The notes under the pieces: model-generated | Seen by the model: only the letters and a program-made list of their open reading frames with translations | Databases searched by the model: none | Told to the model about the DNA's origin: nothing | DNA from: Muricoccus nepalensis | GTDB lineage: Bacteria > Pseudomonadota > Alphaproteobacteria > Acetobacterales > Acetobacteraceae | Assembly: GCF_006438825.1 (NCBI RefSeq) | Contig: NZ_RCZP01000032.1 | Location: 1 to 56,888, forward strand | Reading direction: 5' to 3' | Length of the DNA stretch: 56,888 nucleotides | In this document: one piece after another, positions 1 through 11,079 of the stretch | How positions within the stretch are numbered: position 1 is the first letter of the stretch | Layout of the letters: every line of letters starts with the position of its first letter | Made by a program: the position numbers and the translations under genes

Positions 1-260
1 GCGGGGCGCGGCGGCCGGGCCTCGCGCGCGGGCGGGCGGGCGGCGGGGGCGCCCTTGCGCGCGGCCGGCCGGGACGGCGCCACCGCGCGCCGCGGCGACG
101 CGCCCGCCCTGGCCCGCGCGCCGGCGGGCGGAGTCGCGCGGGCGGGGGCTTGGCGAGCGGCCGCGGCCGGGCGCGCCCCGCCGGGCTCGCGCGGCGCCGG
201 GGCGGCGGCGGGCCCGGTGAGGAGGCAGGCGAGGATCAGGGCGGCGCGGCGGAACGTCAT
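1..260 (-). CDS. Secreted Ala/Arg/Pro-rich protein, C-terminus cut by window edge
   Basis: This open frame starts at an ATG whose first base is 260 and runs without a stop off the left end, so only about 86 residues are visible. It begins MTFRRAALILACLLTGPAAA, a clear signal peptide: positive n-region, hydrophobic core and an Ala-rich cleavage region. An AGGA Shine-Dalgarno lies about 8 bases upstream, which supports the start. The rest of the visible part is low-complexity Ala/Arg/Pro with no recognisable domain, resembling the linker between a signal peptide and a downstream catalytic or peptidoglycan-binding domain. The function cannot be stated. The start and export are fairly well supported, the identity is unknown. 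Confidence 0.55.
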   Translation of the reverse strand, partial: MTFRRAALILACLLTGPAAAPAPREPGGARPAAAARQAPARATPPAGARARAGASPRRAVAPSRPAARKGAPAARPPAREARPPRP

Positions 261-311
261 GGCCGCATCCTGCACCGCCGGCCCCGCCGCGTCAGGCGGG
301 CCGGCGGGCGG

Positions 312-725
312 TCAGGTTTCCGGGAAGAGGGGAAGCGCGCCCTCGTCCTCGCGCCGCCGGCGGGCGCGGGCGGCCTCGGCGGCGCGCAGGCGGAGCAGCT
401 CGTCCAGCATGCGGTCCATGGTCTGCCAGAGGGGCTCGTTGCCCTGGCGCTCCTTCATGACCAGCGCGTGGGCGGCGAGCGTCACGTTCAGCGTGCCGCG
501 GGTGGTCTCCGGGCGCGGCATCCGCATCTGGACGAGGGCCTTCTCCACCTCCTCCAGCGGCGCGCCGATGGTCTCCGCGATGAAGGCGGGCTCGTGCCCG
601 GCGCGGCGCAGGCGGCGTGCCTCGTCGCGCTGGCGCGGCTCCAGGGCAATGGCGGGGCGCAGCATCACCGTGCGGCGCGACATCTCGCCCGAGCCGGAGC
701 CCGGCGGCTTTCCCTTGAATGCCAT
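312..725 (-). CDS. Small hypothetical protein with HTH-like segment
   Basis: A 137-residue protein that I do not recognise as a named family. The ATG at 725 is preferred over an upstream TTG at 761, because the latter would overlap ccmB and has no ribosome-binding site. Residues about 30-70 are charged and helical, with a pattern (RRAGHEPAFIAETIGAPLEE) like a helix-turn-helix of the phage-regulator type. The C-terminal third is an Arg/Glu/Ala-rich helix ending in LPLFPET. It follows ccmB by about 30 bases on the same strand, where many alphaproteobacteria have ccmC, so it may be co-transcribed with the cytochrome c genes without belonging to that pathway. A DNA-binding role is inference only. 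Confidence 0.6.
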   Translation of the reverse strand: MAFKGKPPGSGSGEMSRRTVMLRPAIALEPRQRDEARRLRRAGHEPAFIAETIGAPLEEVEKALVQMRMPRPETTRGTLNVTLAAHALVMKERQGNEPLWQTMDRMLDELLRLRAAEAARARRRREDEGALPLFPET

Positions 726-757
726 GCCGATACTAACGCCGGAAAGCGGCCCCCAAT

Positions 758-1408
758 TCAACCCTCCCGCAGCGCGGCCCCGGCCGCCAGAGGCGCGAGC
801 GGCAGGGCGCCCGCGAGGAAGGCGGCGAGCAGGAGGAGGAAGGGGCGCGGCTCCGCGCCCGCCGAGGCGGCCTCGATCGCGCCGGCCGCGAAGATGACCA
901 CGGGCACGGCCAGCGGCAGGACGAGCAGCGGCAGCAGCACGCCCCCCCGCCGCGCCCCGAGCGTCAGCGCCGCGCCGAGGGTGCCGAGCAGCGACAGGAC
1001 CGCCGAGGCGAGGCCGAGGGCGAGCACCGCCACCCCCCAGGCCTCGGCCGGCAGGGCAAGGAGGGCGCTGGCGATGGGCGTGGCCAGCAGCAGCGGCAGG
1101 CCGGTGACCACCCAGTGCGCGGCCGCCTTCGCGGCGGCGAGCCCCGCGGGAGGGAGGCCCGTGGTGAGGAGGAGGTCGAGCGATCCGTCCTCCGCCTCGG
1201 CGGCGAAGAGGCGGTCGAGCGGCAGGAGGGCGGCCAGCAGCGCGGCCGTGACGAGCGCGCCGGGCGCCAGCCGGGCGAGCGCCTCGGGCGAGGGGCCGAC
1301 GCCGAAGGGGAAGAGGGCGCAGACGATGACGAAGAAGAGCACCGCCGCCAGCGCCTCCGCGGGGTGGCGGAGGGCAAGCCGGAGCTCGCGCAGGAAGACC
1401 GCGATCAA
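758..1408 (-). CDS. ccmB: Heme exporter protein CcmB (ABC permease)
   Basis: CcmB is the inner-membrane subunit of the CcmABCD complex of System I cytochrome c maturation, which releases holo-CcmE for heme delivery in the periplasm. The 216-residue product has the family length. It has a short N-terminal amphipathic segment (FLRELRLALRH), about six hydrophobic spans, and the conserved stretches FPFGVGP, LPLDRLF and DGSLDLLL typical of CcmB. The start is a TTG whose A-containing overlap (TTGA) with the ccmA stop implies translational coupling. ccmC, ccmD and later ccm genes are not next to it. Identification is secure. The TTG start is probable rather than certain. Confidence 0.95.
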   Translation of the reverse strand: MIAVFLRELRLALRHPAEALAAVLFFVIVCALFPFGVGPSPEALARLAPGALVTAALLAALLPLDRLFAAEAEDGSLDLLLTTGLPPAGLAAAKAAAHWVVTGLPLLLATPIASALLALPAEAWGVAVLALGLASAVLSLLGTLGAALTLGARRGGVLLPLLVLPLAVPVVIFAAGAIEAASAGAEPRPFLLLLAAFLAGALPLAPLAAGAALREG

Positions 1409-1995
1409 AGCTGGAAGTCCCGCGCGCCCGGCAGCGGCAGCGGCAGGTGGGTGGCGGCGAGCACGATGCCGCCGCGCGCGCGGTGCGCGGCGAGGAGGGT
1501 GCCGAGGCGGGCGACGGAGGCGGTGTCGAGTCCCAGCGTCGGTTCGTCGAGCAGCCAGAGCGGGGCGTCGCCCAGGACGAGGCGCGCGAGCGCCAGCCGG
1601 CGCCGCTGCCCGGCGGAGAGGGTGCGGCAGGGCAGCCCGGCCAGCGCCGAGAGGCCGAGCGCCTCGAGCGCCGCCGCCGGCTCGCCCCCGCGGAGGCGGG
1701 CCCAGAAGGCGAGGTCCTCGGCCGGGGTCAGCGCGGGCTTGATGGCGTCCTGGTGGCCAAGGTAGCGCGTGCGGGCGCCGTGGGCCGCGGCGTCGGCGGC
1801 GATGTCCTCGCCCTCCCAGGCCAGGCGCCCCGCGGCCGGGCGCAGCAGGCCGGCGATCACCCGCAGGAGGGTAGACTTGCCGGCGCCGTTGGGGCCAAGG
1901 AGCAGGAGGGCCTCCCCGGGCGCCGCGCGCAGCGACAGCCCGGCGAAAACCACCCTTCCGCCGCGCCGGGCGGCCAGGTCTTCCGCCGCCAGCAC
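1405..1995 (-). CDS. ccmA: Heme ABC exporter ATP-binding protein CcmA
   Basis: ATPase of the CcmAB(CD) cytochrome c maturation complex. The 196-residue protein carries Walker [10 protein letters not shown], the Q-loop region [13 protein letters not shown] (GHQ is characteristic of CcmA), the signature [14 protein letters not shown], and Walker [13 protein letters not shown]. The frame stays open upstream past 2100, but a GTG at 1995 preceded by a G-rich ribosome-binding stretch gives a normal CcmA length. Upstream starts would run through the acnA promoter region. It diverges from aconitase across a gap of about 100 bases and overlaps ccmB by 4 bases. Confidence 0.93.
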   Translation of the reverse strand: MLAAEDLAARRGGRVVFAGLSLRAAPGEALLLLGPNGAGKSTLLRVIAGLLRPAAGRLAWEGEDIAADAAAHGARTRYLGHQDAIKPALTPAEDLAFWARLRGGEPAAALEALGLSALAGLPCRTLSAGQRRRLALARLVLGDAPLWLLDEPTLGLDTASVARLGTLLAAHRARGGIVLAATHLPLPLPGARDFQL

Positions 1996-2048
1996 GCCCC
2001 CCGGATCCCCCCTGAAAACGGTCCCGCCCCTGGACCGGAAACCCTTGC

Positions 2049-2080
2049 CATGCTTCAAGCAGCCCCGAAATTCAAGCATG
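2049..2080. promoter_or_regulatory. Inverted repeat upstream of acnA (possible operator or leader hairpin)
   Basis: CATGCTT at 2049-2055 is matched by AAGCATG at 2074-2080, a perfect 7-bp inverted repeat with an 18-base spacer. It ends 18 bases before the aconitase ATG. The arms could bind a dimeric repressor or fold in the mRNA near the ribosome-binding site. The ccmA start lies on the other side, so an operator here might serve either gene. No regulator is identified. Confidence 0.35.
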
Positions 2081-2098
2081 CCCGGGGAGTTGCGACGC

Positions 2099-4804
<2,706 letters not shown>

Positions 4805-4830
4805 CCCGGCGGCGAAGGCCGGCATGGAAG

Positions 4831-4862
4831 GGGGCGCGGGCCGGGGGGTCCGCGCCCCTTTT
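4831..4862 (+). terminator. Rho-independent terminator of acnA
   Basis: A perfect 9-bp stem, GGGGCGCGG (4831-4839) paired with CCGCGCCCC (4850-4858), with a 10-base loop and a TTTT tail at 4859-4862. It begins 26 bases after the acnA stop. Confidence 0.85.
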
Positions 4863-4952
4863 CGTTTCGCGCCCCTCCCGGCCGGCTCTTTTCGGGCTGG
4901 GGCCGTGCCGCGGGCGAAACCCTTCCACGCGGCGCGGCGTTCGCCCGGCGCA

Positions 4953-5900
4953 ATGGGGGACAGGCTTCTGGACGATCAGCGCCCACTGAAGCGGGCAGTC
5001 CTGGTGATGAACGGGCGCGCGGGCACGCTCTCCGCCCGGCCCGAGCTGCCCCGTCTGATTCCGGAGGCGCTCCGCGCCGCGGGATTCGACCTCACCATCA
5101 TCGCCGAGGACGCGGCCCCAGACATGCAGGGCCGGGTGGAGGCCGCCATCGCGACCGACGCGCCGGTGGTGATCGTAGGCGGGGGGGACGGCACGATCCG
5201 CAGCGTCGCCTCCCGGCTCGGCGAGAGCGGGCGGACCCTCGCGGTGCTGCCGCTCGGCACCCTGAACCTCCTCGCCCGCGACCTCGGCATGCCGCTCGAC
5301 CCTGTGGAGGCGGCGCTCGCCCTCGGGCGGTCCGTCGAGCGGCGGATCGACGTCGGCGAGGTCAACGGCGAGGTCTTCCTCTGCCAGGCGGTCATCGGCC
5401 TGCCGAACTACATCAACCGCTACCGGGAGCTGCACCGGCGGGAGAAAAGCTGGCGCTCGCTGCTGAAGGTCTTCCTGGCCGCCGGCCGCTTCCTGCTCCG
5501 GCAGCGGCCGCACCGGCTGATGATCAACGCGCCCGGCTGGCACAAGCCCTGGCGGATCTGGACGCGGGCGCTCTCGGTCGTGAACAACGGCTACGAGGAG
5601 GGGGCGGGGCGGATGTTCCACCGCCCCGTGCTCGACGGGGGGGAGCTGCACCTCTACGTCAGCCGTCGCTTCTCGGTCGGCTGGTCGGCCAAGATGCTGC
5701 TCTCGATGGCGCTCGGCATGTGGAAGCGCTCGCGCGAGATCGAGATCGTCTCCGGGCCCTCCTTCACCGTCCGCTCCCGCCGGCAGAGATTGCGGGTGAT
5801 GAACGACGGCGAGGCCTGCATCCTGCGCACCCCCCTGCAATTCTCGATGCGCCCGCGCGGCCTGGCCGTGCTCGCCCCGCCCCCGGAGGCGGAGGGATGA
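4953..5900 (+). CDS. Diacylglycerol kinase catalytic-domain lipid kinase
   Basis: A 315-residue member of the DAGK_cat / YegS-like lipid kinase family, which phosphorylates diacylglycerol, sphingoid or related lipids with ATP. The nucleotide-binding GGGDGT motif is at residues 76-81, followed by PLGTLNLLAR at 100-109, both hallmark elements. The C-terminal beta-sandwich half is present, so the gene is full length. The ATG at 4953 keeps the first beta strand (RAVLVMNGRAG) intact; its ribosome-binding site is weak. The stop overlaps the next ATG by 4 bases (ATGA), so it is coupled to the metallophosphoesterase. The lipid substrate cannot be told from sequence. Confidence 0.88.
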   Translation: MGDRLLDDQRPLKRAVLVMNGRAGTLSARPELPRLIPEALRAAGFDLTIIAEDAAPDMQGRVEAAIATDAPVVIVGGGDGTIRSVASRLGESGRTLAVLPLGTLNLLARDLGMPLDPVEAALALGRSVERRIDVGEVNGEVFLCQAVIGLPNYINRYRELHRREKSWRSLLKVFLAAGRFLLRQRPHRLMINAPGWHKPWRIWTRALSVVNNGYEEGAGRMFHRPVLDGGELHLYVSRRFSVGWSAKMLLSMALGMWKRSREIEIVSGPSFTVRSRRQRLRVMNDGEACILRTPLQFSMRPRGLAVLAPPPEAEG

Positions 5901-6658
5901 GGATCATCGACCACATCTCGGACCTGCACTTCCGCCGGATCGACCAGCGCGCGGTGGACGCGCTGCTCGAGCGGCTCAACGCGGACCCGGCGCATCTCAT
6001 CGTCGTCTCGGGCGACCTGACGATGCGCGCCCGCCCGCGCGAGTTCCGCGCCGCCCGCGCCTTCCTCGACGCGCTGACGGTGCCCTGGCTCGCCGTGCCG
6101 GGGAACCACGACATCACCGCCTATTACCTGTGGGAGCGGCTCCTCAATCCCTTCGGCCGCTGGGAGCAGATGATCGCCTCCGACACGGAGCCGATGTACG
6201 AGGACGAGGAGATCCAGGTGATCGGCCTCAACACCGTCTCGCGCGGCGGGCTGCACCTGAACTGGGAGAACGGCCGCGTGCCCCGCTCCGGGCTGCTGCG
6301 GCTGGTCCGCCGGCTGCGCCGCCTGCCGGAGGGGCCCTTCCGCATCGTGGTGGCCCACCACCCCTTCCTCGCGCCGCCGGAGCGGCCCGACACGCCCGTG
6401 GTGAAGCGGGGCGAGCGGGCGCTGCGCGACCTGGCGCAGGCCGGCGTCCGGCTCGTGCTCTCGGGACACCTGCACGTGGGCTTCCACAACCTGCACGCCG
6501 TGACCGCCGAGGAGGGGGACTCGCTGCTCGTGCTGCAGGCGGGCTCCGCCACCTCCACCCGGCTCAGGGGCGAGCGGAACGCCTACAACCGCGTCATCGT
6601 GGAGAACGGGCGCGCGCGCTGGACCGCGCATCACTGGGACGGCGAGGCCTGGTCCTAG
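5897..6658 (+). CDS. Calcineurin-like metallophosphoesterase
   Basis: A 253-residue class III cyclic-nucleotide-phosphodiesterase-like metallophosphoesterase (CpdA/YfcE superfamily). The di-metal motifs appear in order: D9-x-H11 near the start (SDLH), GD in VSGDL, GNHD at 69-72, a later HH in VVAHHPF, and GHLH in the C-terminal part. The ATG at 5897 has GGAGGG directly upstream and overlaps the stop of the lipid kinase, so the two are probably made together. This lipid kinase plus phosphoesterase pairing suggests a membrane-lipid or signalling-phosphate role, but that is inference; the substrate could equally be a cyclic nucleotide or a phosphodiester. Confidence 0.88.
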   Translation: MRIIDHISDLHFRRIDQRAVDALLERLNADPAHLIVVSGDLTMRARPREFRAARAFLDALTVPWLAVPGNHDITAYYLWERLLNPFGRWEQMIASDTEPMYEDEEIQVIGLNTVSRGGLHLNWENGRVPRSGLLRLVRRLRRLPEGPFRIVVAHHPFLAPPERPDTPVVKRGERALRDLAQAGVRLVLSGHLHVGFHNLHAVTAEEGDSLLVLQAGSATSTRLRGERNAYNRVIVENGRARWTAHHWDGEAWS

Positions 6659-6736
6659 GGCATCGCCGCCCGTCGCCGCGGACACGGGCGGCACCCCCTT
6701 CCCCGCCCGGCCCGGCGGGAGGGTGCCCCGCCGGCC

Positions 6737-7978
6737 TCAGCCCTCCCGCCAGCGCCAGGCCACCGGCAGCGCCACGGCGCAGAGCGCCGCCATCGCCAGG
6801 AAGGCTCCGGCCCCGTAGGTCGCGTAGAGCGCGCCCGCCGCCAGCATCGCCATCGCCTGCGCCCCCGTGTTGCCGAGCGCCGCGTGCAGGCTCTGGGCCG
6901 AGAGCGCCTCCCCGGGCGGCGCGTTCGCGGAGAGCCAGCGCATCGCGCCCATGTACTGCACGCCGAAGGTGACGGCGTGGAGCGCCTGGAGCGGCACCAG
7001 CAGCCAGAACTCCGTCGTGGCAGCCAGCGCGCACCAGCGCAGGACGCCGGCGCCGGCCGCGAGCAGCATGAGGGTCCGGGGCGAGAGCCGCCCGAGCAGC
7101 GGCCGCGCCCAGAAGAAGAGCAGCACCTCCGCGAGCACCCCCTCGGACCAGAGGAAGCCGATCGCTTCCGGCGAGTGCCCGGCCCGCGCCCAGTGGATGG
7201 AGGAGAAGCCGTAATAGGCGGCGTGGCTTCCCTGGACGAGGCCGGTGATGGCGACCAGCCGCCCGAAGCCCGGCCGCCGCAGGAGGTGCAGCGGGAAGAC
7301 CCGGCGCAGCCCGCCGCCACGGGTGGGGGCCGGGCGCGGCGCCCCGGCCTCGGCGCGCGGGAGCGCCCAGGCGGCGAGCGCGGCCGCGGCGTAGCACCCG
7401 CCGAGGAGCCAGGGCATGGCCGCGTAGCCGATCCGGGAGGCCAGCCACCCCGCCCCGACCGCGCCGAGGATGAAGGCGACCGACCCCGCGGAGCGGACCC
7501 GCCCGTAATCCGCGCCGGCCCGGCGCGTGGCGGCCAGCGTCAGCGCCTCGCCCACCGGGCCGAGGGGTGCCATGGCGGCGGCGAAGACGACCTGGACCGC
7601 GAGCACCGCGAGGAAGCCGCCCGCCGGGAGGAACATCGGCGCGGCGAGGGCCGCGGCGGCGGCGCAGGGCACCAGCATCAGCCGCCCGTCGCCCAGCCGG
7701 TCCGCCAGCCGCCCGAAGGCCGGGCCCACCGCGAAGCGCACCAGCGAGCCCGCGAAGAGAACCCCCGCCACCGCCTCGGCCCCCAGCCCCTTCCCCGCGA
7801 GGAAGGGCGGCAGGAAGGGCATGGTGACGCCGACGCCGAGGAAGCTGGCCGCGAGGAGCAGCGCGAGGCGGAGGAGCGGTTCCCCTGGCCGCGGGGCGGA
7901 ACGGGCCGCCGGCGCGGGGCCGGGCCCGGCGATGGCTCCGGGGGCGGGTGGCACGGGGACGGGAGGGGGCGCGTTCAT
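6737..7978 (-). CDS. MFS transporter, HcaT/phenylpropionate-permease-like
   Basis: A 413-residue, very hydrophobic protein with about 12 predicted membrane spans after a Pro-rich cytoplasmic N-terminus of about 35 residues. The phrases FLGVGVTMPFLPPFL near the first span and WSEGVLAEVLLFFWA in the second half fit the MFS_1_like/PPP group that contains E. coli HcaT and LacY relatives. The ATG at 7978 has GGGAGGG 12 bases upstream; earlier starts would run into the divergent helicase gene. Substrates of this group range from phenylpropionate to nucleosides and sugars, and nothing nearby narrows it. The intergenic gap to the helicase gene is 47 bases, so both promoters must be packed there. Confidence 0.82.
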   Translation of the reverse strand: MNAPPPVPVPPAPGAIAGPGPAPAARSAPRPGEPLLRLALLLAASFLGVGVTMPFLPPFLAGKGLGAEAVAGVLFAGSLVRFAVGPAFGRLADRLGDGRLMLVPCAAAAALAAPMFLPAGGFLAVLAVQVVFAAAMAPLGPVGEALTLAATRRAGADYGRVRSAGSVAFILGAVGAGWLASRIGYAAMPWLLGGCYAAAALAAWALPRAEAGAPRPAPTRGGGLRRVFPLHLLRRPGFGRLVAITGLVQGSHAAYYGFSSIHWARAGHSPEAIGFLWSEGVLAEVLLFFWARPLLGRLSPRTLMLLAAGAGVLRWCALAATTEFWLLVPLQALHAVTFGVQYMGAMRWLSANAPPGEALSAQSLHAALGNTGAQAMAMLAAGALYATYGAGAFLAMAALCAVALPVAWRWREG

Positions 7979-8025
7979 GAGTCCCCGGCACCCTCCCGCT
8001 AACCTCAGCGCTTGCCAAGGCGGCG

Positions 8026-11000
8026 ATGCGGGGCCACACGTCCCGGCCAATGAGCCCGCTCTCAGACCGCCAGATGTTCCCCTCCCGCGTGAAGGCCGTC
8101 CTTGGCCCGACGAACACCGGGAAGACCCATCTGGCCATCACCCGCCTGCTGGCCCATTCCAGCGGCATCATCGGCTTCCCGCTCCGCCTGCTGGCGCGCG
8201 AGAACTACGACCGGATGGTGGCCGCCAAGGGCGAGCGGCACGTCGCCCTCATCACCGGGGAGGAGAAGATCGTCCCCCCCGGGGCGAAGTGGTTCGCCTG
8301 CACGGTGGAGGCCATGCCGCTCGACCGCCAGGCGGAGTTCGTGGCGGTGGACGAGATTCAGCTCTGCGCCGACGCCGACCGCGGGCACGTCTTCACGGAC
8401 CGGCTGCTGAACGCGCGCGGGCTGGTCGAGACGATGTTCCTTGGCGCCGAGACGATCCGGCCCTTGCTGCAGCGCCTCGTGCCGCAGGCGGAGATCGAGA
8501 GCCGGCCGCGACTGTCCCAGCTCACCTATGCCGGGCCGGCCAAGCTCACCCGCCTGCCCTCCCGCTCGGCGGTCGTCGCCTTCTCGGCGGGGGAGGTCTA
8601 CGCGATCGCGGAGGCCATCCGGCGGCGGCGGGGCGGCTGCGCGGTGGTGATGGGCCGACTGAGCCCCCGCACGCGCAACGCCCAGGTTGCCCTCTACCAG
8701 AACCGGGAGGTCGACTTCCTCGTCGCGACCGACGCGATCGGGATGGGGCTGAACATGGACGTGGACCATGTCGCCTTCGCGAACCTGCAGAAGTTCGACG
8801 GCCACCGCCCCCGCCTGCTGAACCCGCAGGAGGCCGCCCAGATCGCCGGGCGCGCGGGGCGCGGCATGCGGGACGGCACCTTCGGCGTCACCGCCGACTG
8901 CCCGCCGCTCTCCGACGAGATGGTCTACAAGATCGAGGGCCATCACTTCGAGCCGCTGACGACGCTGGCCTGGCGGAACAGCGACCTCGACCTCGGGAGC
9001 ATCGACGGGCTGCTCGACAGCCTCGCCCGGCCACCGCCCTTCCAGGGGCTGGCGCGGGGCAACGACGCCACCGACCACGTCACGCTGGAGGCCCTCTCGC
9101 GCGAGCCCGAGGTGCGGCGCCTGGCGGGTTCCCGCGCCCGCGTGCGCCTTCTCTGGGAGGCCTGCCAGATCCCGGACTTCCGGAAGCTGGCGGACGAGAG
9201 CCACACCCGTTTCTGCGCCCGCGTCTTCGGGCATCTGGCGCAGGAGGGGACTCTGCCGGCAGACTGGGCCGAATCCCAGATCGCCTATCTCGACAACACC
9301 GAGGGCGACCTCGATACGCTGATGGCCCGGCTCTCGGGCATCCGCACCTGGACCTATGTCGCCGCCCGCGCCGACTGGCTGAAGGACGCAACCGCCATGC
9401 AGGAGGCCGCACGCGCCGCCGAGGACCATGTCTCCGACGCGCTGCACGAGAGGCTCACCGCCCGCTTCGTGGACCGCCGCGCGGCCCATCTCATCCGCAA
9501 GCTCGACGAGGGGGAGGACGACCTTCTCTCGGCGGTCGCGCGGAACGGGGACGTGGTGGTCGAGGGCCATCCCGTCGGGCAGGTGAAGGGCTTCGTCTTC
9601 GAGACCTCGGCCGACGCCGAGGACGAGGAGGAGCGCAAGGTCATGCTCCGCGCCGCCCGCCGGGCGCTGCGCGAGGAGATGCCGCGCCGCGTCGCCGCCC
9701 TCGAGGCCGCGCCGGACGAGGCCTTCGGGCTGACGAAGTTCCAGCGGATCACCTGGAAGGCGGAGGGGGCCGACGAGCCGGCCGAGGTGGCCAAGCTCAA
9801 GCCCGGCACCTCGCCCGAGAAGCCGGTGATCGAGCCGATCGACTCGGAGTTCATCGACAGCGCCCAGCGCGACCGCATCCGCGCGAAGCTGGCCACCTGG
9901 TTCGACGCCCTGGTCGCGCGCGACTTCGCGCCGCTGATCGAGGCCGAGGCCAAGGCGGCCGAGGACGCGGAGCTGCGCGGCCACCTCTTCCGGCTGCGCG
10001 AGTACCTGGGCCTTCTGCCCGGCGGCACGGAGCGCGAGATCACGCCCGAGCTGCGCGGCAAGCTGAAGGCGATCGGCGTCCGCGCCGGGCGCTTCGCCCT
10101 CTACATCCCCGAGATGCTCAAGCCCCGCCCCATGGCGCTCAGGGCGCAGCTCTGGGCGCTGAAGGCGAACTCCGCCGTGCCCTCCCTGCCCGGCGGCGGG
10201 CTCGTCTCCATCGTGCCGCCGCGCGACTGGCCCCGCGGCTTCGCGGCGACCATGGGCTGGGTCCAGGCCGGCCCCGCGCTGGTGCGCCTCGACGTCGCCG
10301 AGCGGATCGCGGGCGAGCTCGGGCATCTCACCCGCCGCTCCCCCGCCGCGCTGCCGATGGACGTGGCCAGCCGCCTCGGCGCCAAGGCCGACACGCTGCC
10401 GGCGGTGCTGAACGCGCTCGGCTTCCGCCTTCTCGCGTCCGAGCCGCTGGAGGAGGGCGCCTACGGCCCGCCCGCGCCGCAGCTCGTCGCCGCCCGGCGG
10501 GAGGACAGCCAGCGCCACCGGGGCCCGCGCCGCGAGGGCGCCGAGGGAGAGGCACGCGGCTTGCGGGAGGGCCAGGACCGCCGCGGGCGCGACCGCCCGC
10601 GCCGGGACGCCGCGCCGGCCACGCCCGCCGAGGGCGCCCCCCTTCCCGAGGGGGCCGAGGCGGCGCCGGCGGAAGGGGCTGCCCCCGCCGAGGGAACCCC
10701 GGCGGTCGCGCGCGAGGGACGCCCGCCGCGCGGGCCGCGCCGCGACAACCGCCAGGGCCAGGGCCAAGGCCAGCGCCAGGGCGGCGAGCGCGCCGCGGGC
10801 GCGCCGGAGGCCGGGCGCGGCGGGGATCGCGGCCGCCCGGACCGCGGCCCCCGGCCGCCCGGCGACGCGCCCCGCGGCCCGCGGCCCGAGGGCCAGCGCT
10901 TCGAGGGGCCCCGCGGGGAGGGCCCGCGCGGCGACCGCGGCCCGCGCCGCGACCGCCGCGACGACGCCCCGCCGCAGCCCCGCCCCGTCTTCGAGGCGCG

Positions 11001-11070
11001 GCGCGACAAGGCCGCGGACCCGGACAGCCCCTTCGCCGTGCTCGCCCGGCTGAAGCTCGGAAAGACCTGA
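8026..11070 (+). CDS. Suv3-like superfamily 2 RNA helicase with long disordered tail
   Basis: A 1014-residue DExH/D helicase related to the mitochondrial degradosome helicase Suv3 and widespread in alphaproteobacteria. Walker A is GPTNTGKT (27-34), the DEXH-like box is DEIQ (109-112), and motif VI is QIAGRAGRG. Family knowledge suggests 3'-5' RNA unwinding and RNA turnover. From about residue 825 the protein changes to an Arg/Gly/Pro/Ala-rich low-complexity tail of about 170 residues (RGPRR, PRGPR, RGDRGPRRDRR repeats), typical of RNA-binding disordered regions, followed by a short conserved C-terminal segment. The ATG at 8026 has AAGG eight bases upstream; an ATG at 8050 lacks one. It leads the helicase-S4-fdxA-carD series. 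Confidence 0.93.
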   Translation: MRGHTSRPMSPLSDRQMFPSRVKAVLGPTNTGKTHLAITRLLAHSSGIIGFPLRLLARENYDRMVAAKGERHVALITGEEKIVPPGAKWFACTVEAMPLDRQAEFVAVDEIQLCADADRGHVFTDRLLNARGLVETMFLGAETIRPLLQRLVPQAEIESRPRLSQLTYAGPAKLTRLPSRSAVVAFSAGEVYAIAEAIRRRRGGCAVVMGRLSPRTRNAQVALYQNREVDFLVATDAIGMGLNMDVDHVAFANLQKFDGHRPRLLNPQEAAQIAGRAGRGMRDGTFGVTADCPPLSDEMVYKIEGHHFEPLTTLAWRNSDLDLGSIDGLLDSLARPPPFQGLARGNDATDHVTLEALSREPEVRRLAGSRARVRLLWEACQIPDFRKLADESHTRFCARVFGHLAQEGTLPADWAESQIAYLDNTEGDLDTLMARLSGIRTWTYVAARADWLKDATAMQEAARAAEDHVSDALHERLTARFVDRRAAHLIRKLDEGEDDLLSAVARNGDVVVEGHPVGQVKGFVFETSADAEDEEERKVMLRAARRALREEMPRRVAALEAAPDEAFGLTKFQRITWKAEGADEPAEVAKLKPGTSPEKPVIEPIDSEFIDSAQRDRIRAKLATWFDALVARDFAPLIEAEAKAAEDAELRGHLFRLREYLGLLPGGTEREITPELRGKLKAIGVRAGRFALYIPEMLKPRPMALRAQLWALKANSAVPSLPGGGLVSIVPPRDWPRGFAATMGWVQAGPALVRLDVAERIAGELGHLTRRSPAALPMDVASRLGAKADTLPAVLNALGFRLLASEPLEEGAYGPPAPQLVAARREDSQRHRGPRREGAEGEARGLREGQDRRGRDRPRRDAAPATPAEGAPLPEGAEAAPAEGAAPAEGTPAVAREGRPPRGPRRDNRQGQGQGQRQGGERAAGAPEAGRGGDRGRPDRGPRPPGDAPRGPRPEGQRFEGPRGEGPRGDRGPRRDRRDDAPPQPRPVFEARRDKAADPDSPFAVLARLKLGKT

Positions 11071-11079
11071 CGCCCCGGC

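Noticed and set aside
55-1765. Several long plus-strand frames over the ccmAB region
   Set aside because: They are Arg/Ala/Gly-rich shadows of the minus-strand genes, without ribosome-binding sites or family similarity; GC-rich DNA keeps opposite frames open.
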